Positions 43,158-52,021 of a stretch of DNA of 64,000 nt are shown piece after piece; position 1 is the stretch's first letter, and each line of letters begins with the position of its first letter. Below the pieces are notes generated by a model. The model had not been told where the DNA came from, searched no databases, and saw only the letters and a list, made by a program, of their open reading frames with translations. The DNA is from CAYQLY01 sp964418605. GTDB taxonomy: Bacteria; Bacteroidota; Bacteroidia; Cytophagales; Cyclobacteriaceae. Made by a program: the position numbers and the translations under genes. The stretch lies in the NCBI GenBank assembly GCA_964418605.1, contig CAYQLY010000006.1:65018-129017 (forward strand). Reading direction: 5' to 3'.

Positions 43158-44951
43158 TTATGGGTTAATTTTTTTTCGTTCCAGTGTTTCTAAATCGGCT
43201 TTAGGAATAGAGCTGATTAGTTTTTTGGTGTACTCTTGTTGAGGATGATAAAAAATTTGATCGGGATATCCGACCTCTTCAATTTTTCCTTTATTCATCA
43301 CAATAATTCGATCAGCCATAAATCGAATAACAGATAAATTATGCGAGATAAAGATGTATGTAAAATTAAAATCTCTTTTAAGGGAATTAAGCAAATTAAG
43401 CACCTGTGCTTGTACAGAGGTATCTAATGCTGAAACAGATTCATCACATATAATGAATTTCGGATGAATAGCTAATGTTCGCGCAATACAAATGCGTTGA
43501 CGCTGTCCTCCTGAAAATTCATGGGGATAGCGATCGACATAATCAGGTTTTAGTCCTACTTTTTCCAGAAGTTCAATAGCATATTCTTTTCGTTTTTGAT
43601 AACTGTCATATAAATTGTATGACAGCATGGGCTCTATAATAGCCTCTCCTATGCGCATACGTGGATTTAATGAGGAGTAAGGGTCTTGAAAAATAATTTG
43701 AACATTTTTTCTAAATGTTTTTAATTCTTCTTTATTATAGGTTGAAATATCATTTTTTTCAAATAGAATACTTCCGTTATTCAAAGGGATAAGTTGCAGG
43801 ATAGCTTTACTTAGTGTGCTTTTGCCACAACCAGACTCTCCTACAAGTCCAAGTGTTTCACCCGGATAAACATCAAAGCTTACATCATTAATAATGGTTG
43901 AGTATGTTTTTTTTGTTGCAAATAATTTTCTATCCTGCAAACGCACAGTTATGTTTTTTACGGATAGGAGAGGTTCTTGGGAACAAAGTTCATTTTGTTT
44001 TTTCCTGATTTCTTCTTCGGTTTCTACATTTAATAAAATAGCTTCCCCGACAGATGAATATTTTTGTTTGTTTTCTTGAATAAAGTTTATTTTATTTTCT
44101 TCATCCATCGTTACAAAATCAGTTATAACTGGTAGTATTTTTAATTTAAGATCTATTCGTGGTCGGCATGCAAGTAAGCCTTTTGTATAAGGATGTTTGG
44201 GATTAGAGAATACATCCCATGTTGTTCCTTCTTCTACAATTTTTCCGCCATACATTACAATGATACGATCGGCAAGCTGTGCGACTACATCTAAATCATG
44301 CGAGATAAAGATAATAGACATTTGATCATTTTTAAGTTCATTTAATAAACTTAACACAGAGGCTTGAACAGTTACATCTAATGCGGTTGTTGGCTCATCA
44401 GCAATTAGTAAAGAGGGGCTGCAGCAAAGAGCCATTGCAATCATCACGCGTTGTTTCTGTCCACCAGAAAGTTGATGAGGATAGGCATCAAATATAACTT
44501 TTGGATTATCTAGTTTTACTTTTATAAATAATTCAAGAGCTAATTGTTTTGCTTTTGTACGATTCACACGTTGGTGAATTCGAATTGTTTCTACAACCTG
44601 ATTGCCACAGGTCAAAACGGGATTTAGTGAAGTCATTGGTTCTTGGAAGATCATGGCTATTTCATTTCCACGAATCAATTGCATCTCTTGTCTAGAAAGT
44701 TCTCTAATATCTATTTTTCCAAGTTTGGGTGAGTGAAATATAATTTCTCCCGAGTCTATAAACCCTGGATATTGGATAAGCCTCATTAAAGATAGAGATG
44801 TTACTGACTTGCCAGAACCTGACTCTCCTACGATAGCAACCGTTTCCCCACGTCTGATCGTAAGTGAAATATCGTTCACTGCTTTTATAGGTTCGTTGTC
44901 TGTATGAAAGTAGGTTTTTAAATTCTTTACTTCCAATAATAACTCATTCAA
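43158..44951 (-). CDS. Fused dipeptide/oligopeptide ABC transporter ATPase (DppD-DppF type)
   Basis: A 597-residue protein with two ABC ATPase domains, like YejF and GsiA. Domain 1 has Walker A GESGSGKS near 42-49, signature LSGGQKQRV near 160 and Walker B LLIADEPTTALD near 180. Domain 2 has GESGCGKS near 372-379, FSGGQRQR and FIICDESVSALD. The Walker B glutamate is present, although Ser replaces the usual Pro after it. The oligopeptide-specific C-terminal extension after domain 1 (NPKHPYTKGLLACRPR) is present. No permease or binding-protein gene is adjacent, so the partners must be elsewhere. Confidence 0.92.
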   Translation of the reverse strand: MNELLLEVKNLKTYFHTDNEPIKAVNDISLTIRRGETVAIVGESGSGKSVTSLSLMRLIQYPGFIDSGEIIFHSPKLGKIDIRELSRQEMQLIRGNEIAMIFQEPMTSLNPVLTCGNQVVETIRIHQRVNRTKAKQLALELFIKVKLDNPKVIFDAYPHQLSGGQKQRVMIAMALCCSPSLLIADEPTTALDVTVQASVLSLLNELKNDQMSIIFISHDLDVVAQLADRIIVMYGGKIVEEGTTWDVFSNPKHPYTKGLLACRPRIDLKLKILPVITDFVTMDEENKINFIQENKQKYSSVGEAILLNVETEEEIRKKQNELCSQEPLLSVKNITVRLQDRKLFATKKTYSTIINDVSFDVYPGETLGLVGESGCGKSTLSKAILQLIPLNNGSILFEKNDISTYNKEELKTFRKNVQIIFQDPYSSLNPRMRIGEAIIEPMLSYNLYDSYQKRKEYAIELLEKVGLKPDYVDRYPHEFSGGQRQRICIARTLAIHPKFIICDESVSALDTSVQAQVLNLLNSLKRDFNFTYIFISHNLSVIRFMADRIIVMNKGKIEEVGYPDQIFYHPQQEYTKKLISSIPKADLETLERKKINP

Positions 44952-44997
44952 TATAGGTGGTATTTTTTAGCTTTGTTAACAAATTTAAAAAAGAATA

Positions 44998-45876
44998 GTG
45001 AATTTTATATTTTATTCTGGTAGGACTTTTTTGGTATCTTTTCTTGTCTGGCTTTGTACAAGTCATCTTTTATATTCACAGGATACATCATCTGTTGATC
45101 GATCTATTTATGGTTGTGAAGATGAACATTTATTGCTTGGGAATCCAAGCTGCGCTACAGCGGACACCTCTATGGAAAATAATTTCTTAATAGTAAAAAA
45201 GCAATATGTTGTTTCTTATAATAATGAAAAACGACTACCTAACTGGGTAAGTTGGCATGTTGATACATCATGGCTGGGCGAGTGTACACGAAAAGATTTT
45301 TTTCGAAAAGATGAGAGTTTGCCCACAAGTTGGTATCATGTCTGTAAAGAAGATTATAAAGGAAGTGGTTTTGACAGAGGTCATTTGTGCCCATCTGCTG
45401 ATCGGACATATTGTGAAGAAGATAATGCCAGTACTTTTTTGATGACGAATATTGTCCCACAATCACATTTTAATAACACAAAATCATGGCTTGGCCTGGA
45501 AAACTATTGTAGGAAATTAATAAAAGAAGGTTATGAAGTATATACTATTGCTGGAGTATACGGTTCAGGAGGGATAGGCAATAGCGGGGAATTACAATAT
45601 CAGCTTGGTGAAGGAATTTCTATTCCATCTCATCTTTGGAAGATTAGTTTGATTTTAGAGGAGGGTGATAATGATATTGAGCGTATTAATTCGTATACAT
45701 CTATTATTGCTGTTTGGATGCCTAATACGCCGGAGTCTGGTGGTCATCCGTGGTATACTTATATTGTATCTGTAGATTGGATAGAGGAGAAAACAGGATA
45801 TGACTTTTTTTCTTCACTTCCGGTGTCTTTACAAATAGAAATAGAAAAAACAAAATATATTTTTAATCATAAATAA
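44998..45876 (+). CDS. Secreted DNA/RNA non-specific endonuclease
   Basis: The frame begins with a GTG at 44998; no ATG precedes the signal peptide (FLVSFLVWLCTSHLLYSQDT). The 292-residue product has the NUC-family active site DRGHLCPSADR near residues 126-136, with His129 as general base, and MTNIVPQSHFNN near 147-158 with the metal-binding Asn. GGHPWYTYIVSVDWIEEKTG near the end is a family element. Cys residues flanking the active site may form disulfides after export. It probably degrades extracellular nucleic acid. It is divergent from the ABC ATPase. Confidence 0.9.
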   Translation: MNFIFYSGRTFLVSFLVWLCTSHLLYSQDTSSVDRSIYGCEDEHLLLGNPSCATADTSMENNFLIVKKQYVVSYNNEKRLPNWVSWHVDTSWLGECTRKDFFRKDESLPTSWYHVCKEDYKGSGFDRGHLCPSADRTYCEEDNASTFLMTNIVPQSHFNNTKSWLGLENYCRKLIKEGYEVYTIAGVYGSGGIGNSGELQYQLGEGISIPSHLWKISLILEEGDNDIERINSYTSIIAVWMPNTPESGGHPWYTYIVSVDWIEEKTGYDFFSSLPVSLQIEIEKTKYIFNHK

Positions 45877-45924
45877 AAGATATAAAAAGCTAAATATCAT
45901 TTTAAAGCCCACCAAATAAGTCAT

Positions 45925-45932
45925 TATATTTG
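45925..45932 (+). promoter_or_regulatory. Candidate -7 box for fecR-type gene
   Basis: TATATTTG fits the Bacteroidota TAnnTTTG -7 element, 88 bases before the ATG. The matching TTG at about 20 bases upstream is not clear, so this is a weak call. Confidence 0.3.
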
Positions 45933-46019
45933 TTTAAGCCTTTATGTTTGTAAAGCCTTTAGGGGTTTAGTGGCATGAAAATGGTCTTCAAATATGTGGG
46001 CAACTTAAATTAAGCTTAT

Positions 46020-47009
46020 ATGCAACATCTAGTTGATTGGGAATTATTAGCTAAGTACTTATCTGGTGAATGTTCGCCGAGTGAGCTAAAGCTTGTTCAG
46101 CAGTGGTTGGAAGAAAATCCATTGCATGTAAAGTATGTTGATCAGCTTAAATTAGTTTGGAAAGAAACCGGCCAGTCTGTTGATTTTAATCCGAATATTG
46201 AGCAAGCATGGGAAAAAATAAAACACAATATTGATGTAAAAGATAAGCCTATATCCAATCATCGTTTTTTAAATTTTAATTCATGGGCATTTCGTATTGC
46301 TGCCATGCTGGTTTTGGCTGTTGGAGTTTCTTTAGTGATTTATTATATATCAAGTATTTCTTCATCAACATTAAAAGAAGTTAAAACGGGTGTTCAGCAA
46401 AAGCTACTTATTAGATTAGAAGATAGCACATTGATCACATTAAATCAAAATAGCTATCTTCGTTACCCTTCTTCTTTTAAAAAAGAGCAAAGGGAAATAT
46501 GGCTAGAAGGAGAAGCCTATCTAGAGGTTGCACATCGTCCTTCACAGCCTTTTATTATTTATACTGATAAAGCAACAACAAAGGTTTTGGGAACATCTTT
46601 TGTTATTAGTTCATATCCTAGTGATAGTATTGTCTCTGTAATAGTTGTTTCTGGGAAAGTGCAGTTATCCAAATCTAATTCAGTAAAGGAAAATATTTAT
46701 TTAACTAAAGGATTTACTGGTGTATTTTACAAAAAAGATAATCTCCTTAAAAAAACTGAAAATACAGATCCTAATTTTTTATCTTGGAAAACGGGTCAAT
46801 TTTATTTTGATCAAACACCCCTATCAGAGGTTGTTAATTATTTGGATGACTATTATCCATATGTATTTAATATAAAAGATTCGTCTTTAAAAACAATTCG
46901 CTTTACATCTGCTTTTGACCAACAACCGATACAAGATGTATTAAAAATTATGGAATTGAGTTTACATATATCTTATACTATAAAAAAAGACACGGTTTAT
47001 CTTTATTAA
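46020..47009 (+). CDS. FecR-family anti-sigma factor, no adjacent sigma gene
   Basis: A 329-residue bitopic protein. Residues 1-80 form a cytoplasmic helical domain (WELLAKYLSGECSPSELKLV) that would bind an ECF sigma factor. One membrane segment lies near 90-112 (FRIAAMLVLAVGVSLVIYYI). The periplasmic FecR domain follows (VLGTSFVIS and VSGKVQLS near 185-215) and a C-terminal DUF4974/STN-like domain (LSEVVNYLDDYYPYVFNIKD). FecR proteins relay signals from TonB transporters. Here the usual sigma gene upstream and susC gene downstream are absent, so it is an orphan in this window. Confidence 0.9.
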   Translation: MQHLVDWELLAKYLSGECSPSELKLVQQWLEENPLHVKYVDQLKLVWKETGQSVDFNPNIEQAWEKIKHNIDVKDKPISNHRFLNFNSWAFRIAAMLVLAVGVSLVIYYISSISSSTLKEVKTGVQQKLLIRLEDSTLITLNQNSYLRYPSSFKKEQREIWLEGEAYLEVAHRPSQPFIIYTDKATTKVLGTSFVISSYPSDSIVSVIVVSGKVQLSKSNSVKENIYLTKGFTGVFYKKDNLLKKTENTDPNFLSWKTGQFYFDQTPLSEVVNYLDDYYPYVFNIKDSSLKTIRFTSAFDQQPIQDVLKIMELSLHISYTIKKDTVYLY

Positions 47010-47025
47010 AAAGATAAGTGCCTTT

Positions 47026-47958
47026 TTATTTGGGCATTTTATCGAGCACATCCATTACTTCGCGTACGTGCTTACGCGAAATATCTAATAATTTTTTCTC
47101 TTCATCATTAAGTTTTAGCTCAACTATTTTTTCTATACCATTTTTGCCTAATACGGCTGGTACACCTAAGTAACAATCTTTTATACCATACTCTCCTTCT
47201 AGTTTGACACAAACAGGTAATACTCGTTTTTGATCTTTAACAATTGATTCAACCATTTGTGCAGCGGCAGAACCTGGGGCATACCATGCAGAAGTACCCA
47301 TTAGTTTTACTAGCTCTCCACCTCCTACTTTTGTTCGTTCGATGATAGCGTCTAATTTGTCTTTTGATAAAAATTCAGTTACAGGTATTCCTGAAATGGT
47401 TGTATAGCGTGGGAGTGGCACCATGGTATCTCCATGGCCTCCTAAAATCATTGCTTGAATATCTTTAGGGGAGCACCCGATAGCTTCAGCTAAAAAAGCT
47501 CGATACCGTGCGGTGTCTAAAATTCCAGCCATGCCCATGAGTCGTGTTCGTGGAAATTTTGAAATCAAGTGAGCTTGATAAGTCATTACATCCAATGGAT
47601 TAGAAACAACAATGATGGTGGTATTAGGAGAGTATTTGATAATGTTTTCTGTTACAACTTTTACAATAGCTGCATTGGTAGTAATAAGATCATCGCGGGT
47701 CATGCCGGGTTTTCGAGGGAGCCCAGATGTAATTACGACAACATCTGAATTTGCTGTTCGGCTGTAATCGTTAGTTACACCATATGTTCGCGTATCATAT
47801 AAGTCAATAGGAGCCTTTTGCCAAATATCAAGTGCTTTTCCTTCAGCGAAGCCTTCTTTAATATCTACTAATATGATTTCATTGGCTACTTCTCGATAAG
47901 CCAATACATCAGCACATGTTGCGCCGACATTACCTGCTCCTACTACTGTAACTTTCAT
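47026..47958 (-). CDS. mdh: Malate dehydrogenase (LDH-like type)
   Basis: A 310-residue NAD-dependent malate dehydrogenase of the lactate-dehydrogenase-like group. The Rossmann motif is VGAGNVGATCA at 6-16 with Asp32 accepting the NAD ribose. Arg82 in LPRKPGMTR marks malate rather than lactate specificity, with Arg88 and Arg151 as substrate residues, and His175 in GGHGDTMVP is the proton acceptor. It interconverts malate and oxaloacetate in the citric acid cycle. It is convergent with the FecR gene, 17 bp apart. Upstream at 47987-47994 a reversed TATATTTG could be its -7 box. Confidence 0.96.
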   Translation of the reverse strand: MKVTVVGAGNVGATCADVLAYREVANEIILVDIKEGFAEGKALDIWQKAPIDLYDTRTYGVTNDYSRTANSDVVVITSGLPRKPGMTRDDLITTNAAIVKVVTENIIKYSPNTTIIVVSNPLDVMTYQAHLISKFPRTRLMGMAGILDTARYRAFLAEAIGCSPKDIQAMILGGHGDTMVPLPRYTTISGIPVTEFLSKDKLDAIIERTKVGGGELVKLMGTSAWYAPGSAAAQMVESIVKDQKRVLPVCVKLEGEYGIKDCYLGVPAVLGKNGIEKIVELKLNDEEKKLLDISRKHVREVMDVLDKMPK

Positions 47959-48063
47959 ATGTTTATTGGTTAGCTAATTAAAAAAACAAATATACAAAGT
48001 ATGGTTTATTTCTGTTTGAAATTAAAGGCGGGGTTTTTTTAAGATAATAAAAAAATAAGTGAA

Positions 48064-50124
48064 TTAATAATGGAATAACTTTTCTAATTCAATAGCTATT
48101 TTTTCAGCATTGGGAAGCATAGCGCTTTCTAATTTTATATTTAACGGAATAGCTGGTAGATTCTCAGCGCCTATAAGGTGAACAGGTGCATCGAGTAGCT
48201 CAAAACAAGATCTTGAAATTCTGCCAGCTAATGATTCTGCAAAAGAATTTAATAGGGGTTCTTCAGTCACAATTAGTACTTTATTATGCTTATGTACAAG
48301 TTCTATTATTTTTTCCCAATCGAGTGGATAAAGCGTGCGCAAGTCAAGGATTTCAACTCTATCTGGAAAATATTTACTTGCAGATAATGTCCAATATACG
48401 CCCATTCCATAAGTAATAACCAGTGCAGAGTTTCCTTCTTCTACAGCTTCTATACTTGCATATTGAGCAATACGAGCTTTACCTAAAGGAATAATATAAT
48501 TTTCATCTGGTTCAATGCTTTTAGCCTCTTCGGTTTCTGGTACTTTTGACCAATATAGTCCTTTATGTTCGAGCATGATAACAGGATTAGGATCTAAAAA
48601 AGCCGCTTTCATTAACCCTTTCATGTCTGCTGCGTTAGAGGGGTATACAATTTTAATTCCACGTATGGTGAGCAATGTTGATTCTATACTTCCAGAGTGA
48701 TAGGGTCCACCGCCACCATAGGCACCTATGGGAATACGGATTAATGCTTGTATAGGAAATTGTCCATTACTTAAATAACATGATTTAGAAAGTTCCTCCA
48801 CGAGTTGATTAATACCCGGCCATATATAATCTGCAAATTGAATTTCTACGATAGGTTTGCAACCTACAGCTGACATCCCAGCCGTTGACCCTATAATATA
48901 GGCTTCTTGAATTGGCGTATTAAACACGCGATGGTTGCCGTATTTTTTTGCTAGTAAAGCAGCCTCTCGAAATACGCCCCCTAATCGTTCGCCCACATCT
49001 TGACCATAAAAAAGAGCTTCTGGATATTTTTTCAAAATTTCATCCATAGCATGTAGAGCTGCATCAACCATGATGATTTTTTCTGCTTTACTAGGTGAAC
49101 GATCTCCTTTCTCTTCATCTATTGGTGTTGGAGCAAATTCGTGTTTGTAAACTGTTTCTGGTGATGGTTCTGATGCTTCTAAAGCTTTAGCAAAATCTTT
49201 TTTTATATCTTCTATTATTTTTTCTTCGAGTTGTTTGAGTTCAGCTGAAGATATACCTGTTTGAAGAAGATGGTTTTTAAGTTTAGGAAGAGGGTCATTT
49301 TGAGCATGGGCTGTGAGATTTTCTCCACGGTACCATTCCTTCCGCACGCCTGATGTGTGGTGGCCTAATAAAGGGCATTTAGCATGAACAAGTACTGGTT
49401 TTCGTTCAAATCGCGCATAACGAATAGCTTGCGTCATGGTTTCATATGATTTTATGAAATCAGAACCGTCGGTGCGAAGACGATGCATTCCTTTAAAGCC
49501 TGAGGCGAATTCATATGCATCCATAGCGCGCATTTCATTCCCGCTTGCAGATATGCCCCAATCATTATCTTGAATTAAATAGATAATAGGTAGTTGTTTT
49601 AATACAGCCATTTGAAAAGCTTCTGCTACTTCTCCTTCTGTTACAGCACCATCTCCTAAGGAGCATAATACAATCGAATGTTGAGTTTTATCTATTAAAT
49701 TTTGTTTTTCCAGATAGCTTATCCCATGAGCCATACCTGTGGCAGGAATGGCTTGCATACCTGTAGCGGAACTTTGGTGAGGGATTATAGGAAAACCATT
49801 GCGTTTGAGTGAGGGATGGCTGTAATATGTTCTGCCTCCTGAGAATACATCATCCGCTTTAGCTAAGAGCTGAAGCATTAATTCATAGGGTGTAATCCCT
49901 ATTCCTAACAACATGGCATCATCTCGATAATATAATGAGGCAAAATCATGCGCATGTAATTGCATAGATGCAGCTAATTGAATGGCTTCATGTCCTCGTG
50001 AGGTAGCATGAACATATTTACTGCAAATGCTTTTATTTTCTTCATATAATTCCGTGAGTGCATAGGCTGTATACATTAAACGGTATGCAGGTAGAAGAAT
50101 TTTTTGAATTGATATGTTCATCAT
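48064..50124 (-). CDS. Fused alpha/beta 2-oxoacid dehydrogenase E1
   Basis: A 686-residue protein in which the E1 alpha and beta subunits are joined. Residues about 1-310 are the alpha, TPP-binding part (LGDGAVTEGEVAEAFQMA and QDNDWGISAS). Residues about 345-686 are the beta, transketolase-like part (ALFYGQDVGERLGGVFREAA, PIQEAYIIGSTAGMSAVGCK, and IPIGAYGGGGPYHSGSIE). The fused form is common in Bacteroidota and is usually assigned to branched-chain or pyruvate-type oxidative decarboxylation. No E2 or E3 gene is adjacent. The substrate is not certain. It is seven bases downstream of the MBOAT gene on the same strand. Confidence 0.9.
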   Translation of the reverse strand: MMNISIQKILLPAYRLMYTAYALTELYEENKSICSKYVHATSRGHEAIQLAASMQLHAHDFASLYYRDDAMLLGIGITPYELMLQLLAKADDVFSGGRTYYSHPSLKRNGFPIIPHQSSATGMQAIPATGMAHGISYLEKQNLIDKTQHSIVLCSLGDGAVTEGEVAEAFQMAVLKQLPIIYLIQDNDWGISASGNEMRAMDAYEFASGFKGMHRLRTDGSDFIKSYETMTQAIRYARFERKPVLVHAKCPLLGHHTSGVRKEWYRGENLTAHAQNDPLPKLKNHLLQTGISSAELKQLEEKIIEDIKKDFAKALEASEPSPETVYKHEFAPTPIDEEKGDRSPSKAEKIIMVDAALHAMDEILKKYPEALFYGQDVGERLGGVFREAALLAKKYGNHRVFNTPIQEAYIIGSTAGMSAVGCKPIVEIQFADYIWPGINQLVEELSKSCYLSNGQFPIQALIRIPIGAYGGGGPYHSGSIESTLLTIRGIKIVYPSNAADMKGLMKAAFLDPNPVIMLEHKGLYWSKVPETEEAKSIEPDENYIIPLGKARIAQYASIEAVEEGNSALVITYGMGVYWTLSASKYFPDRVEILDLRTLYPLDWEKIIELVHKHNKVLIVTEEPLLNSFAESLAGRISRSCFELLDAPVHLIGAENLPAIPLNIKLESAMLPNAEKIAIELEKLFHY

Positions 50125-50130
50125 AGAAAA

Positions 50131-51597
50131 TTAAAACTGCAAATAAATAGGCAACATTTGGTCAGCTGATTTTATTTGTATAACTATCCAAATGAAAATT
50201 AAAAATACGATTATTCTACCAACTGTGTGGAGATTGATAAATTTTTGTTCCATTCTTTTCTCTATCCACTGAGGAATAAAATGAACAACATATCCAATGA
50301 TTAGCATGATTAGTACGGTGTCATACCCGCGGATGAGTGCACCAAATGCTTTTCCATTGAAGTTGGTAAAAATTTGTTGCAGTATAATGATGGCATCAGA
50401 GAAGGTCGAAGCTTTAAAGAATATCCAACAGAAACAAACAAAGTGAAAGGTAATAATTATACCCACTATTCGAGTGAGTATTGTTTTTCTAACTTTAATA
50501 AAAGTTGTCCATGCTTTATCTAAAGCTAAAGCGATACCGTGCATACCTCCCCAAAACACAAATTGCCATGAAGCACCGTGCCATAGACCACCCAGTAACA
50601 TGGTAAGCATTAAATTAATGTATTGTCTAAATCTTCCTTTTCGATTTCCTCCTAATGAAATATATAAATAGTCGCGAAGCCATGACGAAAGAGAGATGTG
50701 CCATCGACGCCAAAACTCCGTGATACTTGATGATTGATAGGGTGAGTTAAAATTCATAGGGATTTTGAAACCCATCCATCGTGCAATGCCTATAGCGATA
50801 TCTGAATATCCCGAAAAATCACAATAGATAACCATCGCATAACCATAAACAGCTATAAGACATTCTATGCCAGAATACATTTTTGGATTATCAAATATGT
50901 ATTCTACATAATTCAAATAGATGTAGTCTGATATAATAACTTTTTTAAAAACACCTCCTAGAATAAGAAAAAACCCTTTTCCAATATCCTCTTTAGTTAG
51001 TACGATATCATGACGTATTTGAGGGATAAAATCAGAGGCACGTACAATGGGTCCCATCATTAGTTTTGGGAAAAACGAAAGAAAAAAACAATAATCTAAA
51101 AAATTAGTAATAGGTTTAAAATGACCACGGTAAACATCGATCGTGTAGCTTAAGTTTTCAAATGTGTAAAATGAAATACCGACTGGTAAAATTAAGTGTA
51201 AGGGGTGAATATGTCCCGATTGTAAATCATTGATGATGTCAATAAAAAAATTGGTATACTTAAAATAAGCTAATAAACCTAAGTTAATAGCAATGCTAAA
51301 AGCTAGTAGTAGTTTTTTAGGAGTGGGTTTTTGAATTCGATGAATCCAATTAGCTAAATTAAAATCAACAACAGCCGAAAGAATAATTAATAAAAAATAA
51401 AATCCACATGCTTTATAGAAGAAGAAAAGAGAAAAAACAGTAAAGTAAATAACTCTGGAAAGCTTGTGTTTATAAATAAACTGATAGAAGAAAAAAAACA
51501 CAGCCATAAAGATTAAAAAAAATCCACTATTGAACACTAATGGATCTTTCGGATTATAAGCTAAACTTTGAAGGATTTTTTGAAAATCAATAGTCAT
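50131..51597 (-). CDS. MBOAT O-acyltransferase (AlgI/DltB type)
   Basis: A 488-residue polytopic membrane acyltransferase with about ten segments. Family motifs are SFYTFENLSYTIDVYRGHF near 139-157, FFPKLMMGPIVRASDFI near 173-189, WRRWHISLSSWLRDYLYIS near 294-312, and LGGLWHGASWQFVFWGG near 330-346, which contains the active-site His. Such enzymes pass acyl groups across the membrane to glycans such as alginate or teichoic acid. The usual SGNH/AlgJ-type partner is not next to it. The only upstream coding trace is a small frameshifted gene. Confidence 0.9.
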   Translation of the reverse strand: MTIDFQKILQSLAYNPKDPLVFNSGFFLIFMAVFFFFYQFIYKHKLSRVIYFTVFSLFFFYKACGFYFLLIILSAVVDFNLANWIHRIQKPTPKKLLLAFSIAINLGLLAYFKYTNFFIDIINDLQSGHIHPLHLILPVGISFYTFENLSYTIDVYRGHFKPITNFLDYCFFLSFFPKLMMGPIVRASDFIPQIRHDIVLTKEDIGKGFFLILGGVFKKVIISDYIYLNYVEYIFDNPKMYSGIECLIAVYGYAMVIYCDFSGYSDIAIGIARWMGFKIPMNFNSPYQSSSITEFWRRWHISLSSWLRDYLYISLGGNRKGRFRQYINLMLTMLLGGLWHGASWQFVFWGGMHGIALALDKAWTTFIKVRKTILTRIVGIIITFHFVCFCWIFFKASTFSDAIIILQQIFTNFNGKAFGALIRGYDTVLIMLIIGYVVHFIPQWIEKRMEQKFINLHTVGRIIVFLIFIWIVIQIKSADQMLPIYLQF

Positions 51598-51618
51598 GAA
51601 GAGGTGTTTATTTGCCGT

Positions 51619-51901
51619 TTACTTATCCTGATTTACAATGCGAGCGCTGCTGTATTGGAAACTTAATACAAGATCATCATTGTCCCAAAATTTGATTTGG
51701 GATCGGTTACCTATTTTTACTTCTTCCACCTTCATAAAGTAGATAGGATCATGTACAGTTAAATTATTTATTTCATCAAAAATAACAAGAAATACATCTT
51801 CGCAATAATTATTTTATCTTTAAAGTTAAGGATTGGTTTGAATCCTCTAGTTTAAAATCCAGTAAAGCACTGTCTGTCCAAATAAAATTATTTATATTCA
51901 T
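51619..51901 (-). pseudogene. Small gene broken by a one-base frameshift
   Basis: Reading from the ATG at 51899-51901 gives about 30 residues (MNINNFIWTDSALLDFKLED and so on) and then TAA. Removing one A from the AAAA run at 51807-51810 joins this to a second frame that runs for about 60 residues through VFLVIFDEINNLTVHDPIYF and IKFWDNDDLVLSFQYSSARI to a TAA at 51619-51621. The restored product is about 93 residues, soluble, acidic and beta-rich. I recognise no family. It may be a recent pseudogene or a sequencing error in a homopolymer. It lies just upstream of the MBOAT gene on the same strand. Confidence 0.6.
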
Positions 51902-51988
51902 TTAGTTTATTGAATGGTTTAGTCTAATATAAGAAAACGGTCTTATGTTAAATAAAAAACCTTATACTAAACTCGTGTCACATTTTTT

Positions 51989-51996
51989 TATATTTG
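51989..51996 (+). promoter_or_regulatory. Candidate -7 box for pyrophosphatase gene
   Basis: TATATTTG matches TAnnTTTG and lies 26 bases before the ATG at 52022. No clear TTG is seen at the proper distance upstream, so only the -7 element is supported. Confidence 0.35.
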
Positions 51997-52021
51997 CTCT
52001 CTTAAATTTAAAATAAAGCTT

